In this document: positions 16,662 through 24,731 of the stretch, piece after piece | Layout: every line of letters begins with the position of its first letter | Numbering within the stretch: position 1 is the stretch's first letter | Origin: Deltaproteobacteria bacterium | GTDB lineage: Bacteria; Bdellovibrionota_B; Oligoflexia; Oligoflexales; Bog-1112 | NCBI GenBank assembly: GCA_947475005.1 | Contig: CANJLI010000003.1 | Span: forward strand, 1-32,471 | DNA: 32,471 bases | Direction of reading: 5' to 3' | The notes under the pieces: model-generated | The model's input: only the letters and a program-made list of their open reading frames with translations | Told to the model about the DNA's origin: nothing | Database searches by the model: none | Program-made: the position numbers and the translations under genes

Positions 16662-18044
16662 ATGACAACTGTTGCCTACTTTATAAGCCTTCTAGGAAAA
16701 GACAACGTACTCGAAGACCCGGAGGCATTGGCCATCTACGGTACAGACTGGACTCGACGGTATCCCCCAAACGCCTCTCTCGTGCTGCGCCCCAAAACCG
16801 CACAGGAAGTATCCAAAATCCTTGCGTACTGTAACGAACACAAACTCTCGGTAGTGCCCAGCGGAGGGCGCACCGGATTGGCAGGAGGAGCGGTAGCACT
16901 CGACGGAGAGATCGTGGTTTCGGTGGAACGCATGAACCAAATCCTCGAAGTGAACATCCAGGAGATGTGGATCTGTGCTCAAGCCGGAGTCCCACTTGCA
17001 GCTTTGCAAGACGCTGCCAAAAAAGCAGGGCTCTTCTACCCCATGGATCTCGGTTCGAAGGGAAGTTGTCAGCTCGGTGGAAATTTGGCAACCAACGCAG
17101 GGGGCCTCAAGTTCATCCGATACGGAGGCATGCGCAACCATGTCTTGGGCATCGAAATGGTGCTGGCAGATGGACGCATCCTCGATATGAATGCTAGCTT
17201 GCAAAAAGACAACTGCGGCTACGATCTCAAGCAGCTATTTATCGGAAGTGAAGGTACCCTAGGGATTATTACCCAGGGAAAAATTCGGTTGATGAAAAAA
17301 CCGCAGCCTTACTTCGTCACGTTGATTGCGGTAGATACCTTCTCTCACCTTCTCTCAGTACTGGCACTCTGTCGTAAATCCACACACACCCTCACCGCAT
17401 TTGAATTTTTCACAGATGCAGCGTACCAACATGTCAAAACTTGTTTTCCTCATTTGGGCGGTGTTTTTTCAGATCCCCATCCTTTCTACGGATTGATCGA
17501 AGTAGAGGTTGCCTCCCACACACAGGGAGAGCATCCTTTGTTTAGATTGATAGAGGAGGCCTTTTCTTGCGGGATTCTCGCAGATGCGGTCTTTGCGGAA
17601 AACGCGGAACAGTTCTCTCGATTTTGGAGTATGCGAGAAAACATCACCGAAAGCCTTGCGCGCACGGGACGCGTACACAAGAACGATTTGACCTTGCCAC
17701 TTGGCTCCCTCGAAGCGTTTATGAAAAGTGTCTCTGCCTTACCAAAGGGAGGCATCGAAGTGATCTACTTTGGGCACTTAGGGGATGGAAACATTCACAT
17801 CAACTACATAGGACCTGCGAATGGAGATGTAGAGGCATTCCGACGAGACGTACGGGTACTCGAAAAAAAGGTGTTTGAATGCATCGCTCACTACCGAGGT
17901 AGTATCAGCGCTGAACACGGGATTGGGTGTATCAAACGAGAGGATTTGCATTACTCTCGTTCGGAGTTGGAAATAGAGATTATGCGAAAAATTAAGGCTG
18001 TGCTGGATCCCACTGGGATTTTAAATCCGGGCAAGATTTTTTAA
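16662..18044 (+). CDS. FAD-linked oxidase, GlcD / D-2-hydroxyglutarate dehydrogenase type
   Basis: This 460-residue flavoprotein of the VAO/PCMH family should oxidise a 2-hydroxy acid. The FAD-binding part shows 'VVPSGGRTGLAGGA', 'GGNLATNAGGL' and 'GSEGTLGIIT'. The C-terminal cap has 'FGHLGDGNIHIN', the metal and substrate site, and 'EHGIG'. It ends in the common 'LDPTGILNPGKIF'. Glycolate, D-lactate and D-2-hydroxyglutarate dehydrogenases share these motifs; the 'GHLGDGNIHIN' form fits the last two best. No GlcE or GlcF subunit is adjacent, which favours a single-subunit enzyme. The ATG at 16662 has GGAGAG upstream. The frame opens back to 16578, but that part is translated repeat. Confidence 0.88.
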   Translation: MTTVAYFISLLGKDNVLEDPEALAIYGTDWTRRYPPNASLVLRPKTAQEVSKILAYCNEHKLSVVPSGGRTGLAGGAVALDGEIVVSVERMNQILEVNIQEMWICAQAGVPLAALQDAAKKAGLFYPMDLGSKGSCQLGGNLATNAGGLKFIRYGGMRNHVLGIEMVLADGRILDMNASLQKDNCGYDLKQLFIGSEGTLGIITQGKIRLMKKPQPYFVTLIAVDTFSHLLSVLALCRKSTHTLTAFEFFTDAAYQHVKTCFPHLGGVFSDPHPFYGLIEVEVASHTQGEHPLFRLIEEAFSCGILADAVFAENAEQFSRFWSMRENITESLARTGRVHKNDLTLPLGSLEAFMKSVSALPKGGIEVIYFGHLGDGNIHINYIGPANGDVEAFRRDVRVLEKKVFECIAHYRGSISAEHGIGCIKREDLHYSRSELEIEIMRKIKAVLDPTGILNPGKIF

Positions 18045-18048
18045 TGAG

Positions 18049-18124
18049 ATCGGGGACACCCCGTTGGGAGTATTCCTGGTGAGGTGAAAGTCCTGTGGGG
18101 ACACTCCAACGGGGTGTCCCCGAT
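18049..18124. terminator. Convergent-gene hairpin built from two palindromic repeats
   Basis: Two copies of the GGGGACAC palindrome (18052-18076, degenerate and inverted; 18097-18121, intact) face each other. Together they form a perfect 19-base stem, 18049-18067 with 18106-18124, around a 38-base loop. The stem begins 5 bases after the FAD oxidase stop and lies 35 bases from the pckG stop. The position suits a bidirectional terminator or mRNA-stabilising hairpin, though no T-run follows directly. Confidence 0.7.
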
Positions 18125-18158
18125 GCGATGAAGTGGAAAACAATACGGCACAAAAAAA

Positions 18159-19904
18159 CTACATATCTAATTCCTCGATAATTTGTTTAAGCTCCTGTCG
18201 GAAAGCCTGAGGCAGTCTGTCTCCGTAGGAAAATAAATACTGCTCCGTATCCTTCATCTCCTTCTTCCAACCTTCAGGATCGATAGAGCAAAGAGACCGC
18301 AATGTAGATTCAGGAATAGAAAGGCCTTCGGTTTTGATCCCATCCGCTTCCGGCACGTATCCGATCGGTGTACGCACAGCTGGTACTTGATTCTGAGTAC
18401 GGGCAATGATCCACTCGAGGACCCGCATATTGTCCCCAAACCCAGGCCACATGTATTTTCCATTGTCATCTTGTCGAAACCAATTTACATGGAAAATCTT
18501 CGGAAGCTTATCGCTCCTCGAAGCAAAGCTCAACCAGTGGCTCCAGTAGTCTGCAAAGTTGTAGCCACAGAACGGTTTCATAGCCATGGAATCCCGACGC
18601 AAGACGCCTACTGCACCAGTTGCTGCTGCAGTGGTTTCGGAGGCAACGGAAGCACCCACCATTACACCGTGCGCCCAACTCTTGGCTTCATAGACGAGAG
18701 GCACAAGATGAGGGCGTCGTCCTCCGAAGATAATGGCAGAAATGGGGACACCCTCTGGATTTTCTGCTTCCGGGGTATACGAAGGACATTGTTTTGCAGC
18801 GACGGTGAATCGAGAATTTGGTTGAGCAGCAGGGCCTTTTTCGGGCACAAAAGGATCCCCCTGCCAATCAAAATCAGGGGTACGATTATCAAGACCTTCC
18901 CACCACGGCTCTCCATTTTTCATCATGGCAACATTGGTAAAGATCGTATCATGCTGAATGGTACTCAAGGCGTTGGGATTGGTTTTGGTAGAGGTCCCAG
19001 GTACCACACCAAAAAATCCAGCTTCTGGATTGATGGCATAGAGACGCCCATCACTACCAACATGCATCCACGCAATATCATCCCCGACGGTCCATACTTT
19101 CCATCCTTTATAAGAAGCCGGTGGAATGATCATAGCCAAGTTGGTTTTTCCACAAGCAGAGGGAAATGCAGCTACCACGTAGGTGCGCTCACCTTGTGGG
19201 TTTTCGATACCCACGATAAGCATGTGCTCAGCCAACCATCCTTCCCGACGAGCTTGAAAACTCCCGATACGCAAGGCATGGCATTTTTTCCCCAATAAGG
19301 CATTGCCTCCATAGCCTGAGCCGATGCTCTTGATCGTAAGTTCTTCGGGAAAGTGCATCACAAATCGACGATTCACATCCAGATCCCCAACAGAGTGAAG
19401 TCCTTTGACGAAAGTTCCACTCTTCTCAATGCGAGCTAACGCAGGGGTTCCCATACGAGTCATGATTTTCATATTCGCAACTACATAGGCACTGTCTGTA
19501 ATCTCTACCCCACAGCGAGAGTGAGGGGAGTCGATGGGTCCCATGCAGTACGGTACCACATAGAGGGTGCGCCCCTTCATACAGTCAGCAAACAGTTCAT
19601 CGATTTTTTCGTGAGCATCTGCTGGCAGCATCCAATTGTTGTTAGGCCCTGCATCGTCTTTCTCAGGTGTACATACAAAGGTCAGATGCTCGGTTCGGGC
19701 AACATCCGAAGGATGGGAGCGATGTAGGTAACAGTTGGGGTATTTTTCTGGATTTAATCGAAGCAACGTTCCATCAGCGAGCATTTCCTTGATGAGCCCT
19801 TGGTATTCATCTTCGGAGCCGGTGCACCAGTAGATTTTATCGGGACGAGTGAGTGCGGCTACCGAGTCGACCCACAGATTGAGGGCGGTATTTTGAGAGG
19901 CCAT
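18159..19904 (-). CDS. pckG: Phosphoenolpyruvate carboxykinase (GTP)
   Basis: This is a GTP-dependent PEPCK of 581 residues that converts oxaloacetate to PEP, or the reverse. The diagnostic GTP-class P-loop is 'FPSACGKTNLAM'. Other conserved blocks are 'SGYGGNALLGKKC', 'WTVGDDIAWM', 'NPEAGFFGVVPGT' and 'GGRRPHLVPLVYE'. The hyper-reactive Cys of the class lies in the P-loop. The ATG at 19904 is the only well-placed start; its Shine-Dalgarno is weak (GGG 9-11 bases upstream). A TTAAGGA/TCCTTAA dyad sits 17-34 bases upstream of the start. It is convergent with the FAD oxidase and is the last core gene before the mobile-element island. Confidence 0.97.
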   Translation of the reverse strand: MASQNTALNLWVDSVAALTRPDKIYWCTGSEDEYQGLIKEMLADGTLLRLNPEKYPNCYLHRSHPSDVARTEHLTFVCTPEKDDAGPNNNWMLPADAHEKIDELFADCMKGRTLYVVPYCMGPIDSPHSRCGVEITDSAYVVANMKIMTRMGTPALARIEKSGTFVKGLHSVGDLDVNRRFVMHFPEELTIKSIGSGYGGNALLGKKCHALRIGSFQARREGWLAEHMLIVGIENPQGERTYVVAAFPSACGKTNLAMIIPPASYKGWKVWTVGDDIAWMHVGSDGRLYAINPEAGFFGVVPGTSTKTNPNALSTIQHDTIFTNVAMMKNGEPWWEGLDNRTPDFDWQGDPFVPEKGPAAQPNSRFTVAAKQCPSYTPEAENPEGVPISAIIFGGRRPHLVPLVYEAKSWAHGVMVGASVASETTAAATGAVGVLRRDSMAMKPFCGYNFADYWSHWLSFASRSDKLPKIFHVNWFRQDDNGKYMWPGFGDNMRVLEWIIARTQNQVPAVRTPIGYVPEADGIKTEGLSIPESTLRSLCSIDPEGWKKEMKDTEQYLFSYGDRLPQAFRQELKQIIEELDM

Positions 19905-19920
19905 AGGAATACCCTTTTTT

Positions 19921-19938
19921 TTAAGGAGAATTCCTTAA
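19921..19938. promoter_or_regulatory. Dyad in the pckG leader
   Basis: TTAAGGA and TCCTTAA pair around a 4-base GAAT spacer, just upstream of the pckG start and beside an eight-T run. It could be an operator or a small leader hairpin. No named regulator can be assigned. Confidence 0.35.
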
Positions 19939-20080
19939 AATCTACCATAGATGCAAGGGAGTATTCCATGCTTTTGTAGCTTGTATTGATCAAAACAGCT
20001 TAGCTATGAATTAATCCCCTCATAAATCTCAAGATCCCGTTTTTTTTATAACAAAGTAGTATCAAAACTTAATTCAACCC

Positions 20081-21042
20081 GTAAGAGCCCATCTGGTAAA
20101 GAATGTTGATTTCATGCGGTTTTCTCGATCTTTCTCAATACCAGCCTGATATTCGCGAGATATACCCACGCGGTAGCTGAAGCTACTTTTTTCTCGTAGT
20201 CTTTAACCAATCTTCTGACATTACCAAGCCATGCATGAGTACGCTCTACAATCCAACGTTTAGGTTTAGGTAGAAAACCTGGATGTTTTTCAAATGCCCC
20301 AATTTCAAGTTGAATACCAAATCGCATAGGAATAAGGATTTCAAGATCACCCCGATAGGCTTTATCTCCAAGGATTTTTTTGCACCGTTTTAAATTTCCA
20401 TCTCGGAAACTCTTTTCAAGGGCATACTCAAGTGCTCTGCTATCGTGTACATTTGCGGCTGTGATGTGGCAACCAACTATCAAGCCAAGGATATCCAAAA
20501 CGAGATGGCGTTTACGCCCATTAACTTTCTTGTATCCATCTATTCCTTTGTTTTCTTGTTTTCCAAAAGAGCCCTTCACTGACTGTGAGTCCGTCAATAG
20601 AAGCGACAGGCTTGCCTCCTTCCCTAGAAAACATCGCACTTGTTTGTTCAAACTTCCGTTTATTATTTCCCAAAACCCATTGCCTCGCCATTTTTGAAAA
20701 TAATCGAAAACGGTCTTATAGGAAAGATATTCTTTTGGTAGCATGTTCCAAGAGCAGCCTGCTTTTAACAAGTACAGCATAGCATTCACAATTTGACATT
20801 TGCTATGTATAGATGGTCTGCCCAGATTGGACTTCTGAAAAAAGGGGCTAATCAAAGACCACTGGAAATCTGATAGATCAGTAGGGTATACTGCCGCGGT
20901 GATGACCTCTTAGCTTTGTAGTGATTGTCGAAAGGGGTCATCATCCCTTCCCCTCTCAAAAATCGCCACACAACTTAAGCCGCGGCTAAATTATTCTCAA
21001 ATTCCGCGAAAAATCAGCATTCTTTACCAGATAGGCTCTTAC
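20081..21042 (-). mobile_element. IS5-family insertion sequence
   Basis: This is a complete element of about 962 bp. Its 32-base terminal inverted repeats (20081-20112 and 21011-21042) match at 30 of 32 positions; each begins GTAAGAGCC. The transposase gene fills most of the interior on the minus strand and ends inside the left repeat. No clear target duplication was found (left flank AACCC, right flank TGAG). The right flank continues into a 48-base sequence that recurs at 26181-26228. A second, internal fragment of the same element lies at 23180-23358. Confidence 0.92.
20112..20944 (-). pseudogene. IS5-family DDE transposase, broken by a 2-base frameshift
   Basis: The DDE domain is intact from a TTG at 20855: 'LLTDSQSVKG' (first Asp), 'TAANVHDSRALE' (second Asp) and 'RWIVERTHAWLGNVRRL' (Glu). 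The natural start appears to be the ATG pair at 20944/20941, just behind AGAGGGGAAGGG. That frame reads 18 residues ending 'KRSSPRQ', then goes wrong. The conserved continuation 'YPTDLSDFQW' is encoded two bases out of frame from 20888. The junction reads CAG-TATAC, so a duplicated TA at 20887-20890 explains the break. Without it the protein would be about 277 residues, normal for the family. The 247-residue remnant lacks the start of the N-terminal domain and is probably inactive. Confidence 0.85.
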
Positions 21043-21190
21043 TGAGTGTGTTAGCTAGATATAAGAGACTTCAGACAGCCTCTTATCTATTTCCCACAAC
21101 CCGCTAGATTATAAAATAAATATAAAATAAATATAAAATATTATAAATTTAATCCGAATCCCTCCCATATAAAAAATAGAGGGGATTTAT
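21043..21190. other. A+T-rich leader of the AAA+ gene with 11-bp tandem repeat
   Basis: The region holds a 48-base block (21038-21085) shared with 26181-26228, then three near-perfect 11-base units ATAAAATAAAT (21111-21143). A ribosome binding site GAGGGG lies at about 21179. The A+T-rich tract may contain the promoter (a TATAAA at 21110), but no convincing -35 hexamer is visible. Confidence 0.6.
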
Positions 21191-23098
21191 ATGTATATTA
21201 TAAAGAGATTATTTATTGGATTGGTCTTGGCTCACTCCATCTCAGCACATGCCTTTGAGCTGGAGCTGTCAAAAGATCGGTTAAAAGGCAGAATTGCCAT
21301 CGCATTTGAAGAGATTGAATTTCTGAACAGTAACCCTAACTGGTCTGAGCCTGAGAAAGTAGAGATTTTCAATGATTTCGCTAAACGCCAAGCCCTGATG
21401 GAGTGCCTATCTCATCAGTGTGGGGAAACGTCCTGTCTCTCCGTTGCCAAGGAAACCCATGAACTAGAAAAAGCCAAGGAGAGTGCCTCCCTGCGAGTCT
21501 TAACGGATATGACGAAAAAAGAATATAGCTTGCGCACCAGAGCGTTGGCCGCATCTAAAAGTGAGTACTACTTCACGTCCATCATTTGCACGGATCAGCC
21601 GCTTTCTATGGAAAAAAAGGAAGAGGCAAAATTAGAAGCCTGCTCGGCCTCCAACCCAGAGTCTCTTGCCGCCTGTGAGCCAAGTATACCCCAGTCGGAA
21701 TCCGATCAGACTGTCGATGCATCCTATCTAAGTAACATAAAAAAGATCGGCCAAATGATTCCCTATGACGAAGTTAAACAATTCGGCTATTCAGCTCTCT
21801 GTTTGGGGGCGAGCGTAGCGGTTAAAGCCAGCGTACAGCATTTTAGTACCCCGGTAGAGACTGATTCGGCTGTCATGCGTATGTGTAAATTGGCATTTCA
21901 GTATTCTAAGCTGCCAACTGCAATTACCATCCATACAGATAAATTTATTAAATCCCATCGACACAACATCACACCCTCATTTTTGTTACTCGATGAAGCG
22001 CAGACTGCTCTACAACTAGCGAGAGAATTTGAACAATTGGCAGTAGTAGCAAAAAAAATGTTGGATCAAAAAAAGATTCCTGCCATTAACATACCGGTTA
22101 TCGAAAAGCTTATTGTAGACGGCAAAGCAGAGATCACAAGGAGTCGAGATAGTTACGATAATGGATCCACCGGTGATGGAGCGGTTCACGGTCTTAAAAT
22201 GGGCATAACTTCTCTTAAACGGATTATCTCTTTTCCTACGAACGTACGATCAATTGACCTTAGCCAAGTAACTCCAAGCTTAGAAAAACTCATCGCTATT
22301 TTTCCAGACAAAACCAAGAATGATCTCAGGCAAATATATAAGGCAATTGCGGTGCATTCAAATCATAAGAATCCATCTAAGCAGATGGTTTATTTTCAAG
22401 GTAACCCTGGAACTGGAAAGACTTACGTAGCGAAAGGATTAGCTGCGGCGATGGGTCTTGAATTTCTTGAGACCACTTTTACCGAAGCTGGGCTAAGACA
22501 GCTCAAAAACCTCTTGGGGGAGGCGACCACAACCAACGTCATTGTCCTCATCGATGAGGCTGGAGATTTTCTAGGCGGCTCTTTTGAGAGGGAAGTAGCG
22601 GATTACCAGAAAAAAGATTTATTTTCAACGGCAAAAATTTTATTGGATAGGTCAACTTATTATATTAAAGCCGATTCTGTGGATGGTATTGCGAATCGGG
22701 GAAGAATTGGAATGATCGAGATATTGCCATTTCATGATATCTCTAAAGCAATCTTTATCTTCACTGGGAATCAAAAAATTACAGATCCTGCTTTTTTAAG
22801 TCGTATCGCCACAATTTCATTTCCAAGAATTGACTTGTCTGAACGGCAGCGATTGGGATCCCTCTTCCTCAATAGAGAATTTGTAAAGCACGGGGTCAAA
22901 ATACAGGAAGAAGATAATAGGATTCTACAGGAAATTATAAAGAAAACAAATCAAAGTTTTGATGGGGTGAGAGAGTTAGAGGGTATTGTTGAAATGTATA
23001 GCGTTATGAGAAAATTGGACGATCACCCTGCGTTTGATATCGATCGAGAGATTGGAAAGTATGCATTATCTGTGCCTCTCGACCCAACTGTTCAGTAA
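21191..23098 (+). CDS. AAA+ ATPase with N-terminal signal peptide
   Basis: This 635-residue protein combines a Sec-type signal peptide ('MYIIKRLFIGLVLAHSISAHA', cleavage near residue 21) with a C-terminal AAA+ module (about 375-610). Walker A is 'GNPGTGKT' near 404-411, Walker B 'VLIDEAGD' near 450-457, sensor 1 'IFIFTGN' near 521 and a likely arginine finger 'DPAFLSR' near 532-538. The N-terminal region (about 22-370) matches no domain I recognise. It is helical-looking and has a cysteine group ('MECLSHQCGETSC', 'EACSASNPESLAAC') that could form disulfides outside the cytoplasm. The ATG at 21191 follows GAGGGG. The periplasm has no ATP, so an exported AAA+ protein makes sense mainly if it works in another compartment, such as a host cell. 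Torsins in the ER lumen are a distant analogy. Confidence 0.8.
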   Translation: MYIIKRLFIGLVLAHSISAHAFELELSKDRLKGRIAIAFEEIEFLNSNPNWSEPEKVEIFNDFAKRQALMECLSHQCGETSCLSVAKETHELEKAKESASLRVLTDMTKKEYSLRTRALAASKSEYYFTSIICTDQPLSMEKKEEAKLEACSASNPESLAACEPSIPQSESDQTVDASYLSNIKKIGQMIPYDEVKQFGYSALCLGASVAVKASVQHFSTPVETDSAVMRMCKLAFQYSKLPTAITIHTDKFIKSHRHNITPSFLLLDEAQTALQLAREFEQLAVVAKKMLDQKKIPAINIPVIEKLIVDGKAEITRSRDSYDNGSTGDGAVHGLKMGITSLKRIISFPTNVRSIDLSQVTPSLEKLIAIFPDKTKNDLRQIYKAIAVHSNHKNPSKQMVYFQGNPGTGKTYVAKGLAAAMGLEFLETTFTEAGLRQLKNLLGEATTTNVIVLIDEAGDFLGGSFEREVADYQKKDLFSTAKILLDRSTYYIKADSVDGIANRGRIGMIEILPFHDISKAIFIFTGNQKITDPAFLSRIATISFPRIDLSERQRLGSLFLNREFVKHGVKIQEEDNRILQEIIKKTNQSFDGVRELEGIVEMYSVMRKLDDHPAFDIDREIGKYALSVPLDPTVQ

Positions 23099-23539
23099 AC
23101 GACAGAAGAACTCGCATACTGTGCAGCTTCTTTCAAACTAGCGAGAAGAGCCCTTTTCACCATCGAATTGGGCTGCAACGATGGCTTGCAGAAATGGGGT
23201 TTTGGGAAATAATAAACGGAAGTTTGAACAAACAAGTACGATGTTTTCTAGGGAAGGAGGCAAGCCCGTCGCTTCTATTGACGGACTCACAGTCAGTGAA
23301 GGGCTCTTCTGGAAAACAAGAAAACAAAGGAATAGATGGATACAAGAAAGTCAATGGGTATGGAAGAGGTAAAACCCTCACATCGCGTTATTTATAGATG
23401 CTTCACAGTGGATGTATCCGTCTTATTTTACTGGAATATCTAGATTCCGCTTGCCTGCTACCCCTCAGTTTTATATAGCTCTTCGATAACAAATGAACTC
23501 TACAACTCTATAAGTAACGCTCAATAAGGAGTTTTTATT
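23099..23539. other. Intergenic region with IS fragment and SET-gene leader
   Basis: This 441-base gap contains an internal IS5-type fragment (23180-23358) and otherwise A+T-rich sequence. I see no intact gene. The final 90 bases should hold the promoter of the SET-MYND gene; TATATA at 23472-23477 lies 15 bases after TTGCCT, which is weak. The ribosome binding site TAAGGAG is at 23525-23531. Confidence 0.6.
23180..23358 (+). pseudogene. Internal fragment of IS5-family transposase
   Basis: About 179 bases match the middle of the transposase at 20112-20944 almost identically (for example 'GFWEIINGSLNKQVRCFLGK' and 'DSQSVKGS') but in the opposite orientation. Only a few substitutions separate them. 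Neither terminal repeat is present, and the flanking sequence diverges abruptly at both ends. It is a relic, not a gene. Confidence 0.9.
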
Positions 23540-24658
23540 ATGAATCGTTTTCTAACCTGTGGAATTTGGCCCTTTCTTATTTTGTTAACCCTACCTGTAG
23601 TTGCAGCAGAAGAAACACCTGTAGTTGCAGCAGAAGAAACACCTGTAGTTGCAGCAGAAGAAACACCTGTTTTGCAACCTCAGGCAGAATATTGGGAAAC
23701 AGAGTTTGCCAAAAGAAAACTCATCTATCTTAAAAGCAATACAGGTTTTAACGGGTTAACAAAAGATCAGTTGGCGTTATTCTTTTTTCGCCTAATAGAG
23801 CAGGTAAATTTTCAGGCCAACAAAGACGATTACACCTTGTTCTTGGAAAAAAGATTTTTCTCGCTCCCAGAAGCAGCCGAATATCTCAGAACACGAGAAA
23901 GATTGGTTTCCGATCGCTCCTTCAATACGCTTTGCAAAATTTTCACTGAAAATAAAGTTGTATTTGAGGCGTTTAACGCATTGGTTGATCATATCGCTAT
24001 AGACAGCGATCATTTAAAAAAGAGAAAAAAGTATCCTTTATATCTAGGTGAAATAGAGGGAGTAGGTGTCAGTTTACTCTCCAGCGAAGAGATTCCTGCA
24101 CAGGCGTTTATTGGGTCATACAAAGGAGAAATGGCTCTAACCATGAGAAGGGCCTCCGCTGAAAACCCCGCTTTCTCCGATATGTATAGAATACAAATAG
24201 CACCAGCACACCCTGTGCTTTTTTCATCTTCTGCTACTTATTTATCTCTGAGTGCAAAAGCAAAGGGAAATGAATTTCGTTTTATGAATTCTGATAACAG
24301 CGCAACTTGTAATGTACAATTGATGCCTAACTGGATAAAATACCCCTCCAAAAACGGAGAAGAAATCTACCGATTTTCATTGGAAATATCAGCTAAAAAA
24401 TCAATTCTTCCCGGACAGCAGCTTCTCTGCGACTTCACAGATTCTTTTCTAACCGATATTGAAGCAAGCGGCTCCACTCTCGTTCACTTTTGTGGACACT
24501 GTACCCAAACTCTTTCACCTATCCAAAGAGTTCCTTGTGATAAAAGAAAAGGATGCCAGCTTATATATTGTAGCAAATCCTGTCAGATTCAGGATAAGTA
24601 CCACAGTAGAGAAATATGTAATTGTTATATAGAATTTAAAAATTACAAAAAAAGGTAA
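23540..24658 (+). CDS. Secreted-type SET-like protein with C-terminal MYND zinc finger
   Basis: This 372-residue protein has a signal peptide (about 1-22, 'FLILLTLPVVAA'). Next come three exact 8-residue repeats of 'VVAAEETP', encoded by three 24-bp DNA repeats (23594-23665). Residues about 165-310 look like a SET domain: 'GEIEGVGVSLLSSEEIPAQ' and 'FIGSYKGE' at the start, 'GNEFRFMNSDNSATCNVQL' in place of the RFxNHSCxPN motif, and 'ILPGQQLLCDF' at the end. The His-Ser of NHS is replaced, so methyltransferase activity is uncertain. Residues about 318-358 form a MYND finger: 'CGHC', 'CDKRKGC', 'YCSKSC' and 'HSREIC'. SET and MYND together are a eukaryotic (SMYD) trait, although SMYD proteins have MYND inside SET. 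The stop codon TAA falls in the first bases of the IS66-type element. An exported effector is the best guess. Confidence 0.75.
   Translation: MNRFLTCGIWPFLILLTLPVVAAEETPVVAAEETPVVAAEETPVLQPQAEYWETEFAKRKLIYLKSNTGFNGLTKDQLALFFFRLIEQVNFQANKDDYTLFLEKRFFSLPEAAEYLRTRERLVSDRSFNTLCKIFTENKVVFEAFNALVDHIAIDSDHLKKRKKYPLYLGEIEGVGVSLLSSEEIPAQAFIGSYKGEMALTMRRASAENPAFSDMYRIQIAPAHPVLFSSSATYLSLSAKAKGNEFRFMNSDNSATCNVQLMPNWIKYPSKNGEEIYRFSLEISAKKSILPGQQLLCDFTDSFLTDIEASGSTLVHFCGHCTQTLSPIQRVPCDKRKGCQLIYCSKSCQIQDKYHSREICNCYIEFKNYKKR
23594..23665 (+). repeat. Three 24-bp in-frame tandem repeats
   Basis: Three identical copies of a 24-base unit (beginning CCTGTAGTTGCAGCAGAAG) encode 'VVAAEETP' repeated around the signal-peptide cleavage site. 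Identical copies at DNA level suggest recent or ongoing slippage. Because the unit is a multiple of three, copy changes would keep the frame. Confidence 0.95.
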
Positions 24659-24731
24659 CTCCCCAGGTAGCCATTTAATATTCTGATGATTTTTCTTTCT
24701 TGAGGACGCATTTGATGGCAAAGTTCCTCTC

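Noticed and set aside
18387..19298. 303-codon plus-strand open frame
   Set aside because: It is a shadow of pckG, whose conserved motifs are complete on the minus strand.
20040..21050. Target-site duplication of the IS5 element
   Set aside because: Flanks AACCC and TGAG do not match in any register near the terminal repeats.
23181..23397. Short plus-strand open frames as small genes
   Set aside because: They are an internal piece of the IS5 transposase without start context or terminal repeats.
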